This document shows, piece by piece, positions 23,475-32,606 of a stretch of DNA of 64,000 nucleotides (the stretch's first letter is position 1; every line of letters starts with the position of its first letter). The stretch spans positions 310,001 through 374,000 of the forward strand of contig NZ_JAQJZJ010000001.1 of the NCBI RefSeq assembly GCF_027988105.1, given 5' to 3'. A program made the translations under genes and the position numbers. The notes below the pieces were generated by a model. The model did not search any database and was not told where the DNA came from. It was given only the letters and a program-made list of their open reading frames with translations. This DNA is from Pseudomonas aestuarii (GTDB lineage Bacteria; Pseudomonadota; Gammaproteobacteria; Pseudomonadales; Pseudomonadaceae).

Positions 23475-25046
23475 GTGAGCGAACATCCTATGCAAGGCTC
23501 CAACCGTCTGTTCGCAGGCGTTAACCCGACGATGGCCATCTCATCACTGGTGATGGTGGTGGCCTTCGTGCTGTTCACCGTGATCTTCGGTGAACTCGCC
23601 AACAGCCTGTTCACCGGCATCAAGCAGTGGATCGAAAGCTCGCTGGGCTGGTATTACGTGGCGGTGGTCAGTGGTGTGTTGTTCTTTACCTTTTGGGTGG
23701 GGCTCAGTCGTTTCGGCAACCTGCGCCTGGGGCGCGATGACGAGCGTCCAGAGTTCAGCAATTTTTCCTGGTTCGCCATGCTGTTCAGTGCGGCGGTGGG
23801 TACCGGGCTGTTGTTCTGGAGCATTGCCGAGCCGGTGATGCACATGCAGGGCAACCCCTTCATGGACATGGCCGGGGTCGCAGCCAATACGCCGGAGGCG
23901 GCGCAAATCGCCCTGCGTATCACCATGTTCCACTGGGGCCTGCACGGCTGGTGCATCTACATCATCGTTGGCCTGATTCTGGCCTATTTCGCTTACCGTC
24001 GCGGCCTGCCGCTGACCATTCGTTCGGCGCTCTACCCGCTGATCGGTGAGCGCATTTATGGACCGATCGGCCATGCCGTCGACCTGCTTGCAATCTTCAG
24101 TACCTTGTTCGGCACTGCGACCACCCTGGGTCTCGGTGTGGCGCAGATGAATGCCGGGCTGAATTACATGTTCGGTCTGGAGGTATCCACCACTAACCAG
24201 TTGATCCTTATCTCGGGCACGGCGGTGGTCGCCACCCTGTCGGCGGTGTCTGGGGTGCGCAAGGGCATTCTCTGGCTCAGCGAGTGGAACATCCGTCTAA
24301 GCAGCATCCTCTTTCTGTTCTTGCTGCTAGCCGGGCCGACCGTGTTCCTCCTCGGCCTGTACGCCACCAGCCTGGGTGATTATCTGGCCAATTTCATCCC
24401 GATGGGGCTATGGACCGATTCCAACCCCGAGCGTCAGTGGCAGGGCTGGTGGACCATCTTCTACTGGGGCTGGTGGCTGTCCTGGGGCCCGTTCGTCGGC
24501 ATGTTCATCGCGCGCATTTCCCGTGGCCGCACCGTGCGCCAGGTGGTGCTGGGCGGCATGCTCGCCGCGACTCTGGGTGCCTTCCTGTGGATCGTGATCA
24601 TGGGCGGTACCGGGGTTTACCTGCAGTTGGCCGGCGCCGTCGACCTCAGTGCGGTGGCCAACAGCGATGTGACCATGGTGCTGTACAAGACCATCGAGGG
24701 CCTGAACGTGGAGTGGGCGACCATGGCCATGGCCGGACTGGCGACTCTGATGATTGTCAGCTGGTTCGTCACCTCGGCAGATTCGGCTACCCTGGTGATC
24801 TGCACCATCCTGTCGATGGGCGATCAGAACCCGCCGCAACGCTTCCGCATCATCTGGGGTTTGGGGCTCGGCGCGTTGGCTGGGGTGTTGCTGCTGGCGG
24901 GTGGTTTGCAAGGTTTGCAGGCAGCCACCATCGCGGCGGCTTTGCCCTTCTCCGTGGTGCTGATGGTGATCTGTTATTGCCTGGTGCGCGCACTGCACCA
25001 GGAAGAGGGTGAGAGTCTGGGTATCGAAAGCGCTCAGCGAGCGTAA
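23475..25046 (+). CDS. BCCT-family (betaine/carnitine/choline) transporter
   Basis: A 523-residue inner-membrane transporter with about 12 helices. BCCT signatures: GTGLLFWSIAEPVMH, ITMFHWGLHGWCIYIIVGLI, and WTIFYWGWWLSWGPFVGMFI with the tryptophan-rich helix that binds quaternary ammonium groups; FVTSADSATLVI follows near residue 440. Substrates of the family are betaines, which fits trigonelline or another N-methylated zwitterion. The GTG start at 23475 follows AAGGAGGAGG by seven bases. It is divergent from the DUF1185 operon and preceded by operator copy 7. The C-terminal tail is short, so osmotic sensing of the BetP type is unlikely. Confidence 0.9.
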   Translation: MSEHPMQGSNRLFAGVNPTMAISSLVMVVAFVLFTVIFGELANSLFTGIKQWIESSLGWYYVAVVSGVLFFTFWVGLSRFGNLRLGRDDERPEFSNFSWFAMLFSAAVGTGLLFWSIAEPVMHMQGNPFMDMAGVAANTPEAAQIALRITMFHWGLHGWCIYIIVGLILAYFAYRRGLPLTIRSALYPLIGERIYGPIGHAVDLLAIFSTLFGTATTLGLGVAQMNAGLNYMFGLEVSTTNQLILISGTAVVATLSAVSGVRKGILWLSEWNIRLSSILFLFLLLAGPTVFLLGLYATSLGDYLANFIPMGLWTDSNPERQWQGWWTIFYWGWWLSWGPFVGMFIARISRGRTVRQVVLGGMLAATLGAFLWIVIMGGTGVYLQLAGAVDLSAVANSDVTMVLYKTIEGLNVEWATMAMAGLATLMIVSWFVTSADSATLVICTILSMGDQNPPQRFRIIWGLGLGALAGVLLLAGGLQGLQAATIAAALPFSVVLMVICYCLVRALHQEEGESLGIESAQRA

Positions 25047-25100
25047 CCCCAAGGTTTGACGCTACGGCTAACCAGCGTTGCGACTTCGTCCCCCGAGTTA

Positions 25101-25121
25101 CCGCCGCCGATTAGGCGGCGG
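25101..25121 (+). terminator. Hairpin after BCCT gene
   Basis: Perfect stem CCGCCGCC/GGCGGCGG with a five-base loop, followed by TTGCGTTTCC. The T-tract is poor, so it is a probable but not strong terminator; it lies 55 bases past the BCCT stop. Confidence 0.55.
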
Positions 25122-25196
25122 TTGCGTTTCCGTTCTACGGAATTTGTCAGGTACTAGGCTGCTTTTGTCAGGCGGTCGTGTTCGTTTGGACGGTGC

Positions 25197-26228
25197 TCAG
25201 CCAGGTTTCAGTTCACGGTGCAGCAGCGCCGCCTTGCGCGCCAGCCCCCAGCGATAGCCACTCAGCGCGCCGTTGGCGCCGATCACCCGGTGGCAGGGCA
25301 CCAGCAGGCCCAGCGGGTTGCTCGCACAGGCCCGCGCCACCGCACGCGGGTGGCTGCCGAGGTGGGCGGCCAGTTCGCCATAGCTGCGGGTCTGGCCGGC
25401 GGGGATTTGTTGCAGCGCGCGCCACACCTGTTGCTGAAACACCGTGCCGCGCAGGTCCAGTGGCAACTGCGCGGCGCGTTGCGGTTCCTCGATCTGGCCG
25501 ATCACCTGCTGCAGCCAGGCGCCCAGGCCGGCGTCGTCGCGTTGCAACTGGGCGGCGGCGAAGCGCTGGCGCAGTTCGCTTTCCAGTGTCTCGGGGCTGT
25601 CGCCGAACAGCAGGGCGCAGACGCCCTTGGCGCTGCTGGCCAGCAGCAATTGGCCGAGCGGGCAGGCGGCGATGGCGTAGCGCAGGGTTTCTCCGGCGGC
25701 CTGGCGCTGGCGCTGCGCCGGGCTCAAGCCATCGCGCTGTTGATACAGCGCCCGAGTGTCGGAGTAGCCGGCGGCCAGCGCGGCATCCAGCACCGACTCG
25801 GCCTGCGCCAGGCTGGCCTCCAGCTGCGCGCGGCGCTGGGCGTTGGCCCAGGCCTTCGGCGTCAGGCCGGTGCGTGCCTTGAACGCGCGGGCCAGGTGCG
25901 AGGGCGACAGGCCGATGCGTGCGGCGAGCTGGGCGAGGCTGGGCGTGGGGTTCTGTTCGACCAGCAGCCGGCAGGCGGCGGCGACCAGTTGGTCGAGCTG
26001 TTCGGCTGGGCTGGCGCCCTGCGGCGTACAGCGTTTGCACGGGCGAAATCCGGCCGCTTCGGCGCTCGCCGGGGTGGCATGAAAGCTGACGTTGTCGCGT
26101 CGCGGTCGCCGCGCCGGGCAGCTCGGTCGGCAATAGATGCCGGTGGAGCGCACGGCGAAGACGAACTGGTTATCGCACGCGGCATCGCGCGCGCAGACGG
26201 CTTGCCAGCAAAGGTCGGTGTCGAGCAT
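25197..26228 (-). CDS. ada: Ada: bifunctional methylphosphotriester sensor/regulator and O6-methylguanine-DNA methyltransferase
   Basis: A 343-residue protein with the full Ada layout: N-terminal zinc domain with Cys33, Cys37, Cys64 and Cys67 (GIYCRPSC ... FRPCKRC), an AraC-type helix-turn-helix at about 85-165 (LAARIGLSPSHLARAFKART), and a C-terminal methyltransferase domain with acceptor Cys in LVPCHRVIG near residue 312. It transfers methyl groups from phosphotriesters and O6-methylguanine onto itself and activates alkylation-repair genes. The ATG at 26228 has GGAG seven bases upstream; a longer frame would add 17 residues without family match. It stands alone, convergent with the BCCT gene. 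Confidence 0.88.
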   Translation of the reverse strand: MLDTDLCWQAVCARDAACDNQFVFAVRSTGIYCRPSCPARRPRRDNVSFHATPASAEAAGFRPCKRCTPQGASPAEQLDQLVAAACRLLVEQNPTPSLAQLAARIGLSPSHLARAFKARTGLTPKAWANAQRRAQLEASLAQAESVLDAALAAGYSDTRALYQQRDGLSPAQRQRQAAGETLRYAIAACPLGQLLLASSAKGVCALLFGDSPETLESELRQRFAAAQLQRDDAGLGAWLQQVIGQIEEPQRAAQLPLDLRGTVFQQQVWRALQQIPAGQTRSYGELAAHLGSHPRAVARACASNPLGLLVPCHRVIGANGALSGYRWGLARKAALLHRELKPG

Positions 26229-26391
26229 GGCACGGCTCCGCAGGATGATGAGTCGATTGTCGGCCCTTGCGCCGAGCACGCCAATGCGAATTACGCTTTC
26301 AAAGTGTGCCGTGCGGATTGCGGCTCAAGTCCATTGATCCCGACGGGTGCGGCATACAAACAGCGTTAGCCGCGGCCCAGCCAGCTACCGC

Positions 26392-26643
26392 TCAGTGCCA
26401 GTCGAGGCTGAGCGCTTCCTGCCAGGCGAAGCGCTCGAAGTGGCTGGCGACCACCTGCTTGAGTTTATCCAGCTGCTCCTGGTCAGGGCTCTGTACGATC
26501 AGGCGCAGGCCGTCGTTCTCGGCATTGAGCCGCGTCAGGCCGAAGGCGAACTCGATGCGACCCTGCTGTTCGTCGAAATTCACCGGGATCTTGTGGGCGA
26601 AGTGCTTGCACAGGCCGATGTAGCGCGCCGGTGTGGCGGTGGG
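26392..26643 (-). pseudogene. DUF2218 gene, 5' end lost
   Basis: The minus strand encodes a DUF2218-type sequence: ARYIGLCKHFAHKIPVNFDE, then QGRIEFAFGLTRLNAENDGL and a normal end at ALSLDWH. Upstream of TPARYIG the frame meets a stop (26644-26646) without a start codon in place, so the first eight or so codons and the ribosome site are gone. A GTG inside (26583) would give only 63 residues. The break coincides with the start of the LysR fragment on the other strand, so one deletion or rearrangement probably damaged both genes. Confidence 0.65.
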
Positions 26644-27022
26644 CTACCTGGCGCGCAAGCCGTCAATCAGCCGCCCCGAAGTCCTGGTTGGCCAGGATTG
26701 GCTGGCGCTGAGCGACCTGCACAGCGACGTACTCAACCTGCAAGGGCCCGGCGACGAGGTGCAAAAACTGCGCATCGAGAGCCGGGTGAGTTGCAACAAC
26801 ATCCTCGCCGTGCGCCATTTCACCTTGGCGGGCATGGGCATCTCGTTGCAGCCGGAGCAGGAGATTCGCGAGGAGCTGGCGCTCGGCAGCCTTTGCCAGT
26901 TGCTGCCGGACTGGCGCTTGCCGCTGTTCGGCATCTATCTGGTTACCCCGCGCCGCGATGCTCAACCGGCCAAGGTGCGCTATGCCATCGAGGCGCTGCG
27001 GCAACATTTATTGCTCGCCTGA
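26633..27022 (+). pseudogene. LysR-family regulator, only the C-terminal half
   Basis: About 129 codons match the end of a LysR substrate-binding domain: GYLARKPSISRPEVLVGQDW, VSCNNILAVRHFTLAGMGIS, LGSLCQLLPDWRLPLFGIYL and KVRYAIEALRQHL. The N-terminal helix-turn-helix half (about 165 residues) is absent, and immediately upstream lies the broken DUF2218 gene on the other strand. No ribosome site precedes the first possible start. It is a remnant that cannot bind DNA as a LysR protein. Confidence 0.75.
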
Positions 27023-27121
27023 GGGACACATGGCGCTCCCTGGGCTGGGCGCTGCCCGAGGATTGCCGTATAACGGGCGGTATACGCGAATAGGGCAACA
27101 CAGGACCCCAGATTAAAGCTA

Positions 27122-28009
27122 ATGAAGACGCCAAAACGTATTGAACCCCTGGTCGAGGCTGGGTTGGTCGACGAAGTGATGCGCCCGCTGATGAGTGGCA
27201 AGGAAGCCGAAGTCTATGTGGTGCGCTGCGGTGACGAGCTGCGCTGCGCCAAGGTCTACAAGGAGGCCAACAAGCGTAGTTTCCGTCAGGCCGCGGTCTA
27301 CCAGGAAGGCCGTAAGGTGCGCAGCAGCCGCGATACGCGGGCCATGACCAAGGGCACCAAGTACGGTCGCAAGGGCCAGGAAGATTCCTGGCAGAACGCC
27401 GAAGTGGCCGCCTTGTTCCACCTGGCTGGTGCCGGGGTGCGGGTGCCCAAGCCCTACGACTTCCTCGAGGGCGTGTTGCTGATGGAGCTGGTCCTCGACT
27501 ATGAGGGCGCCGTCGCGCCGCGCCTCAATGATGTCGACCTGCACCCGGAGGATGCCCGCGAATTCCATGCCTTCATGATCGGTGAAGTGGTCAAGATGCT
27601 CTGCGCCGGCCTGGTGCATGGCGACTTGTCCGAGTTCAACGTGCTGCTGGGTCCTGAAGGCCCGGTGATCATCGACCTGCCCCAGGCCGTCGATGCCGCT
27701 GCCAATAGCCATGCCTTCAGCATGCTCGAACGCGATGTCGGCAATATGTCCGCCTACTTCGGCCAGTTCGCCCCGGAACTCAAGTTCAGCAAGTACGCCA
27801 AGGAAATGTGGGCATTGTACGAGGCCGGCGAGCTGACCCCGGACAGCGTGCTGACCGGCGAGTTTGACGACCCCGAAGAGGCCGCCGATATCGATGCGGT
27901 GATGCGCGAGATCAAGGCCACCCTGGCCGATGAAGCGCGTCGGCTGGCCCTGCTCGATGCCGAAGATGCGCCCGCCGGTGAAGAACCGCCGCCGCCCTGG
28001 GCACAGTAG
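27122..28009 (+). CDS. RIO-type serine protein kinase (PA4780-like)
   Basis: A 295-residue RIO1-family kinase. It has the glycine-poor nucleotide loop MSGKEAEVYVVRCGDELRCA with the catalytic Lys in AKVYKE, the RIO flexible loop (about 55-95), catalytic loop LVHGDLSEFNVLL and metal motif VIIDLPQAVD. It phosphorylates proteins on Ser with ATP; cellular targets in pseudomonads are not settled. The last 20 residues are acidic and end in PPPPWAQ. Only a weak ribosome site is seen before the ATG. It follows the LysR remnant and is convergent with the metallopeptidase gene. Confidence 0.85.
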   Translation: MKTPKRIEPLVEAGLVDEVMRPLMSGKEAEVYVVRCGDELRCAKVYKEANKRSFRQAAVYQEGRKVRSSRDTRAMTKGTKYGRKGQEDSWQNAEVAALFHLAGAGVRVPKPYDFLEGVLLMELVLDYEGAVAPRLNDVDLHPEDAREFHAFMIGEVVKMLCAGLVHGDLSEFNVLLGPEGPVIIDLPQAVDAAANSHAFSMLERDVGNMSAYFGQFAPELKFSKYAKEMWALYEAGELTPDSVLTGEFDDPEEAADIDAVMREIKATLADEARRLALLDAEDAPAGEEPPPPWAQ

Positions 28010-28020
28010 TCGGCCACACG

Positions 28021-28067
28021 CTGGGAGAGGGTTGAGGCGGCTGGCCGTTTCAACCCCAGTCTCTCAG
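28021..28067. terminator. Bidirectional hairpin between convergent genes
   Basis: CTGGGAGAGGGTTGA (28021-28035) is imperfectly complementary to TCAACCCCAGTCTCTCAG (28050-28067). It lies between the RIO kinase and metallopeptidase genes and could end transcripts from both sides. Confidence 0.5.
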
Positions 28068-28107
28068 CGCCATGGCGGTCGCCGCCAGGCTGGATGAAAA
28101 AACGTCC

Positions 28108-28986
28108 CTACAGACGTGCCACCTGGAAGGTATCGCAACGGCTGACCTGGCCTTGTTCGAAGCCGAGCTTGAACCAGTGCACGCGCTGCGCCGAGCTGCC
28201 GTGGGTAAAGGAGTCCGGCACCACCCGGCCGCGCGTCTGCTGCTGCAAACGGTCATCGCCGATGGCATTGGCGGCGTTCAGTGCTTCCTCCAGATCGCCC
28301 GCGTCCAGCCAGTCGAGGCGGCGCTGGGCGTGATGCGCCCAGATCCCGGCCAGGCAATCGGCCTGCAGCTCCTGGCGTACCAGCAGGCCGTTGTCGCCCT
28401 CCATGGTTTCACCGCGTTGCCGCGCCGCATTTACCTTGGCGGAGACACCGAGCAGGGTCTGCACGTGATGCCCCACTTCATGGGCGATCACGTAGGCCTG
28501 GGCAAAGTCGCCAGCGGCGCCGAAGCGTTGTTCCAGTTCACGGAAGAACGCCATATCCAGGTAGACCCGCTGATCGCCGGGGCAGTAGAAGGGGCCAACC
28601 GCCGAACTGGCGAAGCCACAGGCCGAATCGACCCCGTCACGGAACAGCACCAGGGTCGGGTCGCGGTATTGGCGCTTGGCGCTCTGGAAGATTTCGCGCC
28701 AGGTGTCCTCGGTGTCGCCGAGGATCGCGCGGACGAACTCCGCCTGTTCGTCATTGGCGGCCGGCGGTGCGTTGCGCTGCTGGTCGAGCGAGCTGGTCTG
28801 GGTGGCCTGGCCGGCCAGTTGGCCGAGGATCTGCAACGGATCCTGGCCCATCAGCAAGCCGATGACCACCACGGCGGCGATACCGCCGAGGCTCAAGCCC
28901 TTGGCCCCACCAAAGCGGGTTCCGCCAGCACTGCGGCCGCGCGCATCCACTACATTGTCGCTGCGTCTTGCCCGTTTCCAGCGCAT
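28108..28986 (-). CDS. Neutral zinc metallopeptidase (YpfJ/zinc-metallopeptidase family)
   Basis: A 292-residue protein: basic N-terminus MRWKRARRSDNVVDARG, one membrane helix near 32-47 (LSLGGIAAVVVIGLLMG), then a peptidase domain with the zinc motif AYVIAHEVGHHVQTLLG (HExxH) and the third-ligand region QADCLAGIWAHH. This fits the YpfJ family of membrane-anchored neutral zinc peptidases; the substrate is unknown. GGGAG precedes the ATG at 28986. The KVNAARQRGETMEGDNGLLV and RLDWLDAGDLEEALNAANAI blocks are family-typical, so it looks intact. Confidence 0.88.
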   Translation of the reverse strand: MRWKRARRSDNVVDARGRSAGGTRFGGAKGLSLGGIAAVVVIGLLMGQDPLQILGQLAGQATQTSSLDQQRNAPPAANDEQAEFVRAILGDTEDTWREIFQSAKRQYRDPTLVLFRDGVDSACGFASSAVGPFYCPGDQRVYLDMAFFRELEQRFGAAGDFAQAYVIAHEVGHHVQTLLGVSAKVNAARQRGETMEGDNGLLVRQELQADCLAGIWAHHAQRRLDWLDAGDLEEALNAANAIGDDRLQQQTRGRVVPDSFTHGSSAQRVHWFKLGFEQGQVSRCDTFQVARL

Positions 28987-29056
28987 TGCCCGGCTCCCTT
29001 CGCCATCTGCAGGCGCTAAGTGTCGTTGCTATTCGGGGCCGGCGCCAGTGGCGTCA

Positions 29057-29491
29057 TCAGTTGCCCGGGTAGTTGCCGAGTGTGCGTTCACTGCCCTGCT
29101 GGTCCAGGCCGATGACCTGATAGGCCTGTTGGCGGTCGCCCATCTCCATGCCTGGCGAGCCGGCCGGCATGCCCGGTACGGCGGCGCCGAGCAGATCAGG
29201 CTGCTGGCGCAGTTTGAGGATGTCGGCCGCGGGCACATGGCCCTCGACGAACTTGCCGTCGATCACCCCGGTATGGCACGAGGCCAGACGTGGCGGGACG
29301 CCCAGGCGCTGCTTGACCGCGCTCATGTCGCTTTCGACGTGGTCGATGACGTTGAAGCCGTTCTCCTGCAGGTGGCTGATCCAGGCCTTGCAGCAGCCAC
29401 AGTTGGCATCGCGGTGCACGTCGATGTCGATCGGCTCGGCGGCCTGGGCCAGGCCGGCAAAGAGGCCGGCGATAAGGATTAATGGGCGCAT
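29057..29491 (-). CDS. DUF411 family periplasmic protein
   Basis: A 144-residue exported protein with signal peptide ending AQA before AEPIDIDVHRDANC. DUF411 features: thioredoxin-like start DVHRDANCGCCKAWISHLQE with the CGCC motif, LGVPPRLASCHTGVI and FVEGHVPAADILKLRQQ, and the end PGMPAGSPGMEMG. Members are often linked to copper or other metal handling; no biochemical role is proven. The start at 29491 is supported by GGAG seven bases upstream. The Cys residues (CGCC, SCHTG) and Met-rich tail could bind copper. Confidence 0.85.
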   Translation of the reverse strand: MRPLILIAGLFAGLAQAAEPIDIDVHRDANCGCCKAWISHLQENGFNVIDHVESDMSAVKQRLGVPPRLASCHTGVIDGKFVEGHVPAADILKLRQQPDLLGAAVPGMPAGSPGMEMGDRQQAYQVIGLDQQGSERTLGNYPGN

Positions 29492-29622
29492 GCTTGAACT
29501 CCACGGTGGCTCGTTGGCCGAGCATAGCCCTGTCCCGGCATAGGGCCAAATGGTCGGCTGTATCCGGATATGCCTTGGGCAGCCTATGCTGCGTTGACGA
29601 TTATTGAGGCAGGGAGCTGGCG

Positions 29623-30009
29623 ATGTTGTTTGCACGTGTGATTCTGGTTATTCAGATGCTGGCGCTGGCCGGTTTGGGCCTGATGTATTTCGTCCGTCCC
29701 CACGAGATGGCCAACCTCAGTGGCATGCTGCTGATGGCGCCTGCTGCGGCGACCGATGTGCGCGCCTACTACGGCGGCTTGCAGATTGGCCTGGCAGCGT
29801 TCCTGGCATTGGCCCTCAGTCGTCTCGACCTGACCCGCGCCGCCCTGACCCTGCTGGTGCTGCTATACAGTTCGCTGGCGTTGGCGCGCATCGGCGGCCT
29901 GTGGCTGGACGGCGGCGCCCAGCAGACCTTCAACCTGCTGGCATTGTTGGTCGAGGTGGTGTCCGCCGGGCTGGCTTTCTGGGCGTTGCGCGGGCTGCCG
30001 CGGCGATAG
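29623..30009 (+). CDS. DUF4345-like small membrane protein
   Basis: A 128-residue hydrophobic protein with about four helices, of the DUF4345 type: LMYFVRPHEMANLSGMLL, TDVRAYYGGLQIGLAAFLAL and ARIGGLWLDGG are family-like. The function is unknown. GGGAG lies six bases before the ATG. It is divergent from the DUF411 gene and lies about 125 bases before the antiporter gene on the same strand. Confidence 0.7.
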   Translation: MLFARVILVIQMLALAGLGLMYFVRPHEMANLSGMLLMAPAAATDVRAYYGGLQIGLAAFLALALSRLDLTRAALTLLVLLYSSLALARIGGLWLDGGAQQTFNLLALLVEVVSAGLAFWALRGLPRR

Positions 30010-30134
30010 CGCCAGGCCGACGATGCGGTTTGGCGCTACGCGGTTGCCATGTAAACGGGTTATCTTCGCGCCGCGCGAGCGGGCCGCAGGGTCGACGCCT
30101 CCCTCATTAGCTGATGGACCCGTAAGGATAAGCA

Positions 30135-31400
30135 ATGCTTGAGTTGGCTGCGGCATTCATCTGCCTGACGACGCTGATGACCTACGTCAGCTACCGCTTC
30201 ACCAATCTACCGCCAGCGATCGGAGTCATGGCCACGGCCTTGATCTTCTCGCTGGTGCTGCACGGGGTGACCCTGGCCGGCTATCCGGTGCTCGAAGATC
30301 AGCTTGGCGACATGCTTCGGCAGATGTCATTCCAGAGCCTGCTAATGGACTGGATGCTGTCGTTCCTGCTGTTCGCTGGCGCCCTGCATGTCAAGCTGGG
30401 CGACCTGCACAGCTACAAGTGGCCGATCGGCTTGCTGGCGACTGTGGGGGTGCTGCTCTCGACGCTGATGATTGCAGGCATGGCCTACTGGATGCTGGCG
30501 CTATTTGGTTGGTCGGTGAGTTTCCTCTATTGCCTGCTGTTCGGTGCGCTTATCTCGCCAACCGACCCGATTGCGGTGCTGGGCATACTGCGCAGCGCGG
30601 GGGCGCCGAAACCGCTGGAAACCACCATCGTCGGCGAGTCGCTGTTCAACGACGGTACCGCCGTGGTGCTGTTCACCGTGCTGCTGACCATCGCCCTGCA
30701 GGGGCAGGCGCCGTCGCCGCTGGGGATTGTCGAACTGTTCGCCACCGAGGCGCTGGGTGGCATCGTGCTGGGGCTGCTGCTGGGCTACGGCGTCTACCTG
30801 ATGATGCGCTCGATCGACCAGTACCAGGTCGAGGTGATGTTATCGCTGGCCCTGGTCATTGGCGGTTCCGCACTGGCGGCGGGCGCCCATGTCTCTGCGC
30901 CGATCGCCATGGTCGTAGCCGGATTGATCATCGGCAACATGGGCCGCCGCCATGGCATGTCCGACCAGACCCGAGTCTATGTCGACAAGTTCTGGGAGTT
31001 GATCGACGAGATGCTCAACGCGTTCCTGTTCGCCTTGATGGGCCTGGAAATCCTGCTGCTGCCCTTCTCCTGGCTGAATGTCGTGGCGGGCATGTTGATG
31101 GCCCTGCTGGTGCTGGGCGCGCGCATCGTGACCATTGCCCCGGCCATTCTCCTGCTGCGCCGCCTGCCGCGATCAGGTGAAGGCATTCCCCAGGGGGCGA
31201 TTCGCATCCTCTCCTGGGGCGGGTTGCGCGGTGGTATCTCGGTAGCCTTGGCCCTGTCCCTGCCATTAGGCCCTGAGCGCGACCTGCTGTTGAGCATCAC
31301 CTACGTCATCGTCCTTGGTTCGATCCTGATCCAGGGGCTGACCATCGGGCCGCTGGTGAAGAAGATCTACCACGACAAGACAGCCGCCGCAGGCGATTGA
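30135..31400 (+). CDS. CPA1-family Na+/H+ (cation/proton) antiporter
   Basis: A 421-residue inner-membrane antiporter with about 12 helices of the NhaP/NHE branch. The ion-site motif ALISPTDPIAVLGIL and the GESLFNDGTAVVLFTVLL stretch (ND of helix 6) are complete, as is the C-terminal SWGGLRGGISVALALSLP. It exchanges Na+, K+ or Li+ for protons and helps pH and salt balance. There is no cytoplasmic regulatory tail. AGGA precedes the ATG at 30135. It is convergent with trmA. Confidence 0.88.
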   Translation: MLELAAAFICLTTLMTYVSYRFTNLPPAIGVMATALIFSLVLHGVTLAGYPVLEDQLGDMLRQMSFQSLLMDWMLSFLLFAGALHVKLGDLHSYKWPIGLLATVGVLLSTLMIAGMAYWMLALFGWSVSFLYCLLFGALISPTDPIAVLGILRSAGAPKPLETTIVGESLFNDGTAVVLFTVLLTIALQGQAPSPLGIVELFATEALGGIVLGLLLGYGVYLMMRSIDQYQVEVMLSLALVIGGSALAAGAHVSAPIAMVVAGLIIGNMGRRHGMSDQTRVYVDKFWELIDEMLNAFLFALMGLEILLLPFSWLNVVAGMLMALLVLGARIVTIAPAILLLRRLPRSGEGIPQGAIRILSWGGLRGGISVALALSLPLGPERDLLLSITYVIVLGSILIQGLTIGPLVKKIYHDKTAAAGD

Positions 31401-31422
31401 AACGGGCAAGGTCGGGCGGCGT

Positions 31423-32511
31423 CTAACGCCGCTCCAGCAGCACGCCGGACTCCATGTGGTGGGTATAGGGGAACTGGTCGAACAGTGCGCAACGCGTGAC
31501 CTGGTGGGTATCGCTGAGCTGGGCGATGTTGGCGGCCAGGGTCTCGGGGTTGCAGGAAATGTAGAGGATGCGCTCGAAGCGCCGGGTCAGCTCGCAGGTG
31601 TCGGGGTCCATGCCGGCGCGCGGCGGGTCGACGAAAACGCTGCCGAACTGGTAACTTTTCAGGTCGATGCCGGCCAGGCGGCGGAACGGCCGCACTTCGT
31701 TGAGCGCCTCGGTCAGCTCCTCGGCGGACAGGCGCACCAGGCTGACGTTGTCCGCGCCGTTGTCGGCCAGGTTGGCCAGGGCGGCGTTCACCGAGGACTT
31801 GCTGATCTCGGTGGCCAGCACCTTGCGCACCCGGGTGGCCAGCGGCAGGGTGAAGTTGCCGTTGCCGCAGTACAGCTCCAGCAGGTCGTCGTCGCGCGGA
31901 CCCAAGACTTCGTAGGCCCAGCCGAGCATCTTCTGGTTGACCTCGCCGTTGGGCTGGGTGAAGGCGCCTTCCGGCTGGCGGTAGCGGAAGCGGCGACCGG
32001 CCACCTGCAGTTCTTCCTCGACGAAGTCCTTGCCGATGACCAGGCGCTTGCCGCGCGAACGGCCGACGATATTGACCTGCAGTTCGGCGGCCAGCTGTTC
32101 CGCAGCCAGCTGCCAGGCCGCATCCAGCGGGCGGTGGTAACACAGGGTGATCAGCGCATCACCGCTCAGGGTGGTGAGAAACTCGACCTGGAACAGCTTG
32201 AAACTCAGTGCCTCGCTCGCCTGCCAGGCCGCTTTCAGCTTCGGCATCAGTGCATTGATCTGCAGGCTGGCGATGGGGAAGTCGTCGAAGAAGATCGGCG
32301 TGTACTTGTCGCCGGCCTCGAACATCGCGTAATGGCGGGTGCCGTCTTCGCGCCACAGACGGAACTCGGCGCGCAGGCGGTAATGCTCGCGTGGCGACTC
32401 GAACACCTGCGGCTCTGGAGCAGCGAAGGGCGCCAGCAGCTCGACCAGGCGGGCTTTCTTTTCGGCGAGCTGAGCGGCATAGGTGCTGGGATCGAACTGG
32501 GGACGGCTCAT
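31423..32511 (-). CDS. trmA: tRNA (uracil-54-C5)-methyltransferase TrmA
   Basis: A 362-residue SAM-dependent enzyme that makes m5U54 in the T-loop of tRNAs. Family blocks: [60 protein letters not shown] (SAM motif I), [14 protein letters not shown] and the nucleophile loop [15 protein letters not shown], ending with [17 protein letters not shown], where the general base Glu lies. The length is normal (E. coli 366). The ribosome site before 32511 is weak. No [4Fe-4S] cysteines of RlmD type are present, which supports TrmA. Confidence 0.92.
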   Translation of the reverse strand: MSRPQFDPSTYAAQLAEKKARLVELLAPFAAPEPQVFESPREHYRLRAEFRLWREDGTRHYAMFEAGDKYTPIFFDDFPIASLQINALMPKLKAAWQASEALSFKLFQVEFLTTLSGDALITLCYHRPLDAAWQLAAEQLAAELQVNIVGRSRGKRLVIGKDFVEEELQVAGRRFRYRQPEGAFTQPNGEVNQKMLGWAYEVLGPRDDDLLELYCGNGNFTLPLATRVRKVLATEISKSSVNAALANLADNGADNVSLVRLSAEELTEALNEVRPFRRLAGIDLKSYQFGSVFVDPPRAGMDPDTCELTRRFERILYISCNPETLAANIAQLSDTHQVTRCALFDQFPYTHHMESGVLLERR

Positions 32512-32606
32512 GGATTACTTGGAACTCGTATGAATGACGGCACTTGGAGGAGAGGCGGAGGCGCCTAGCCCATGCACGCGAAAGATGATCGCGTACGGGG
32601 TTGTCG

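Noticed and set aside
4300..25046. Island as a prophage or integrative element
   Set aside because: No integrase, transposase, tRNA gene or flanking direct repeat was seen.
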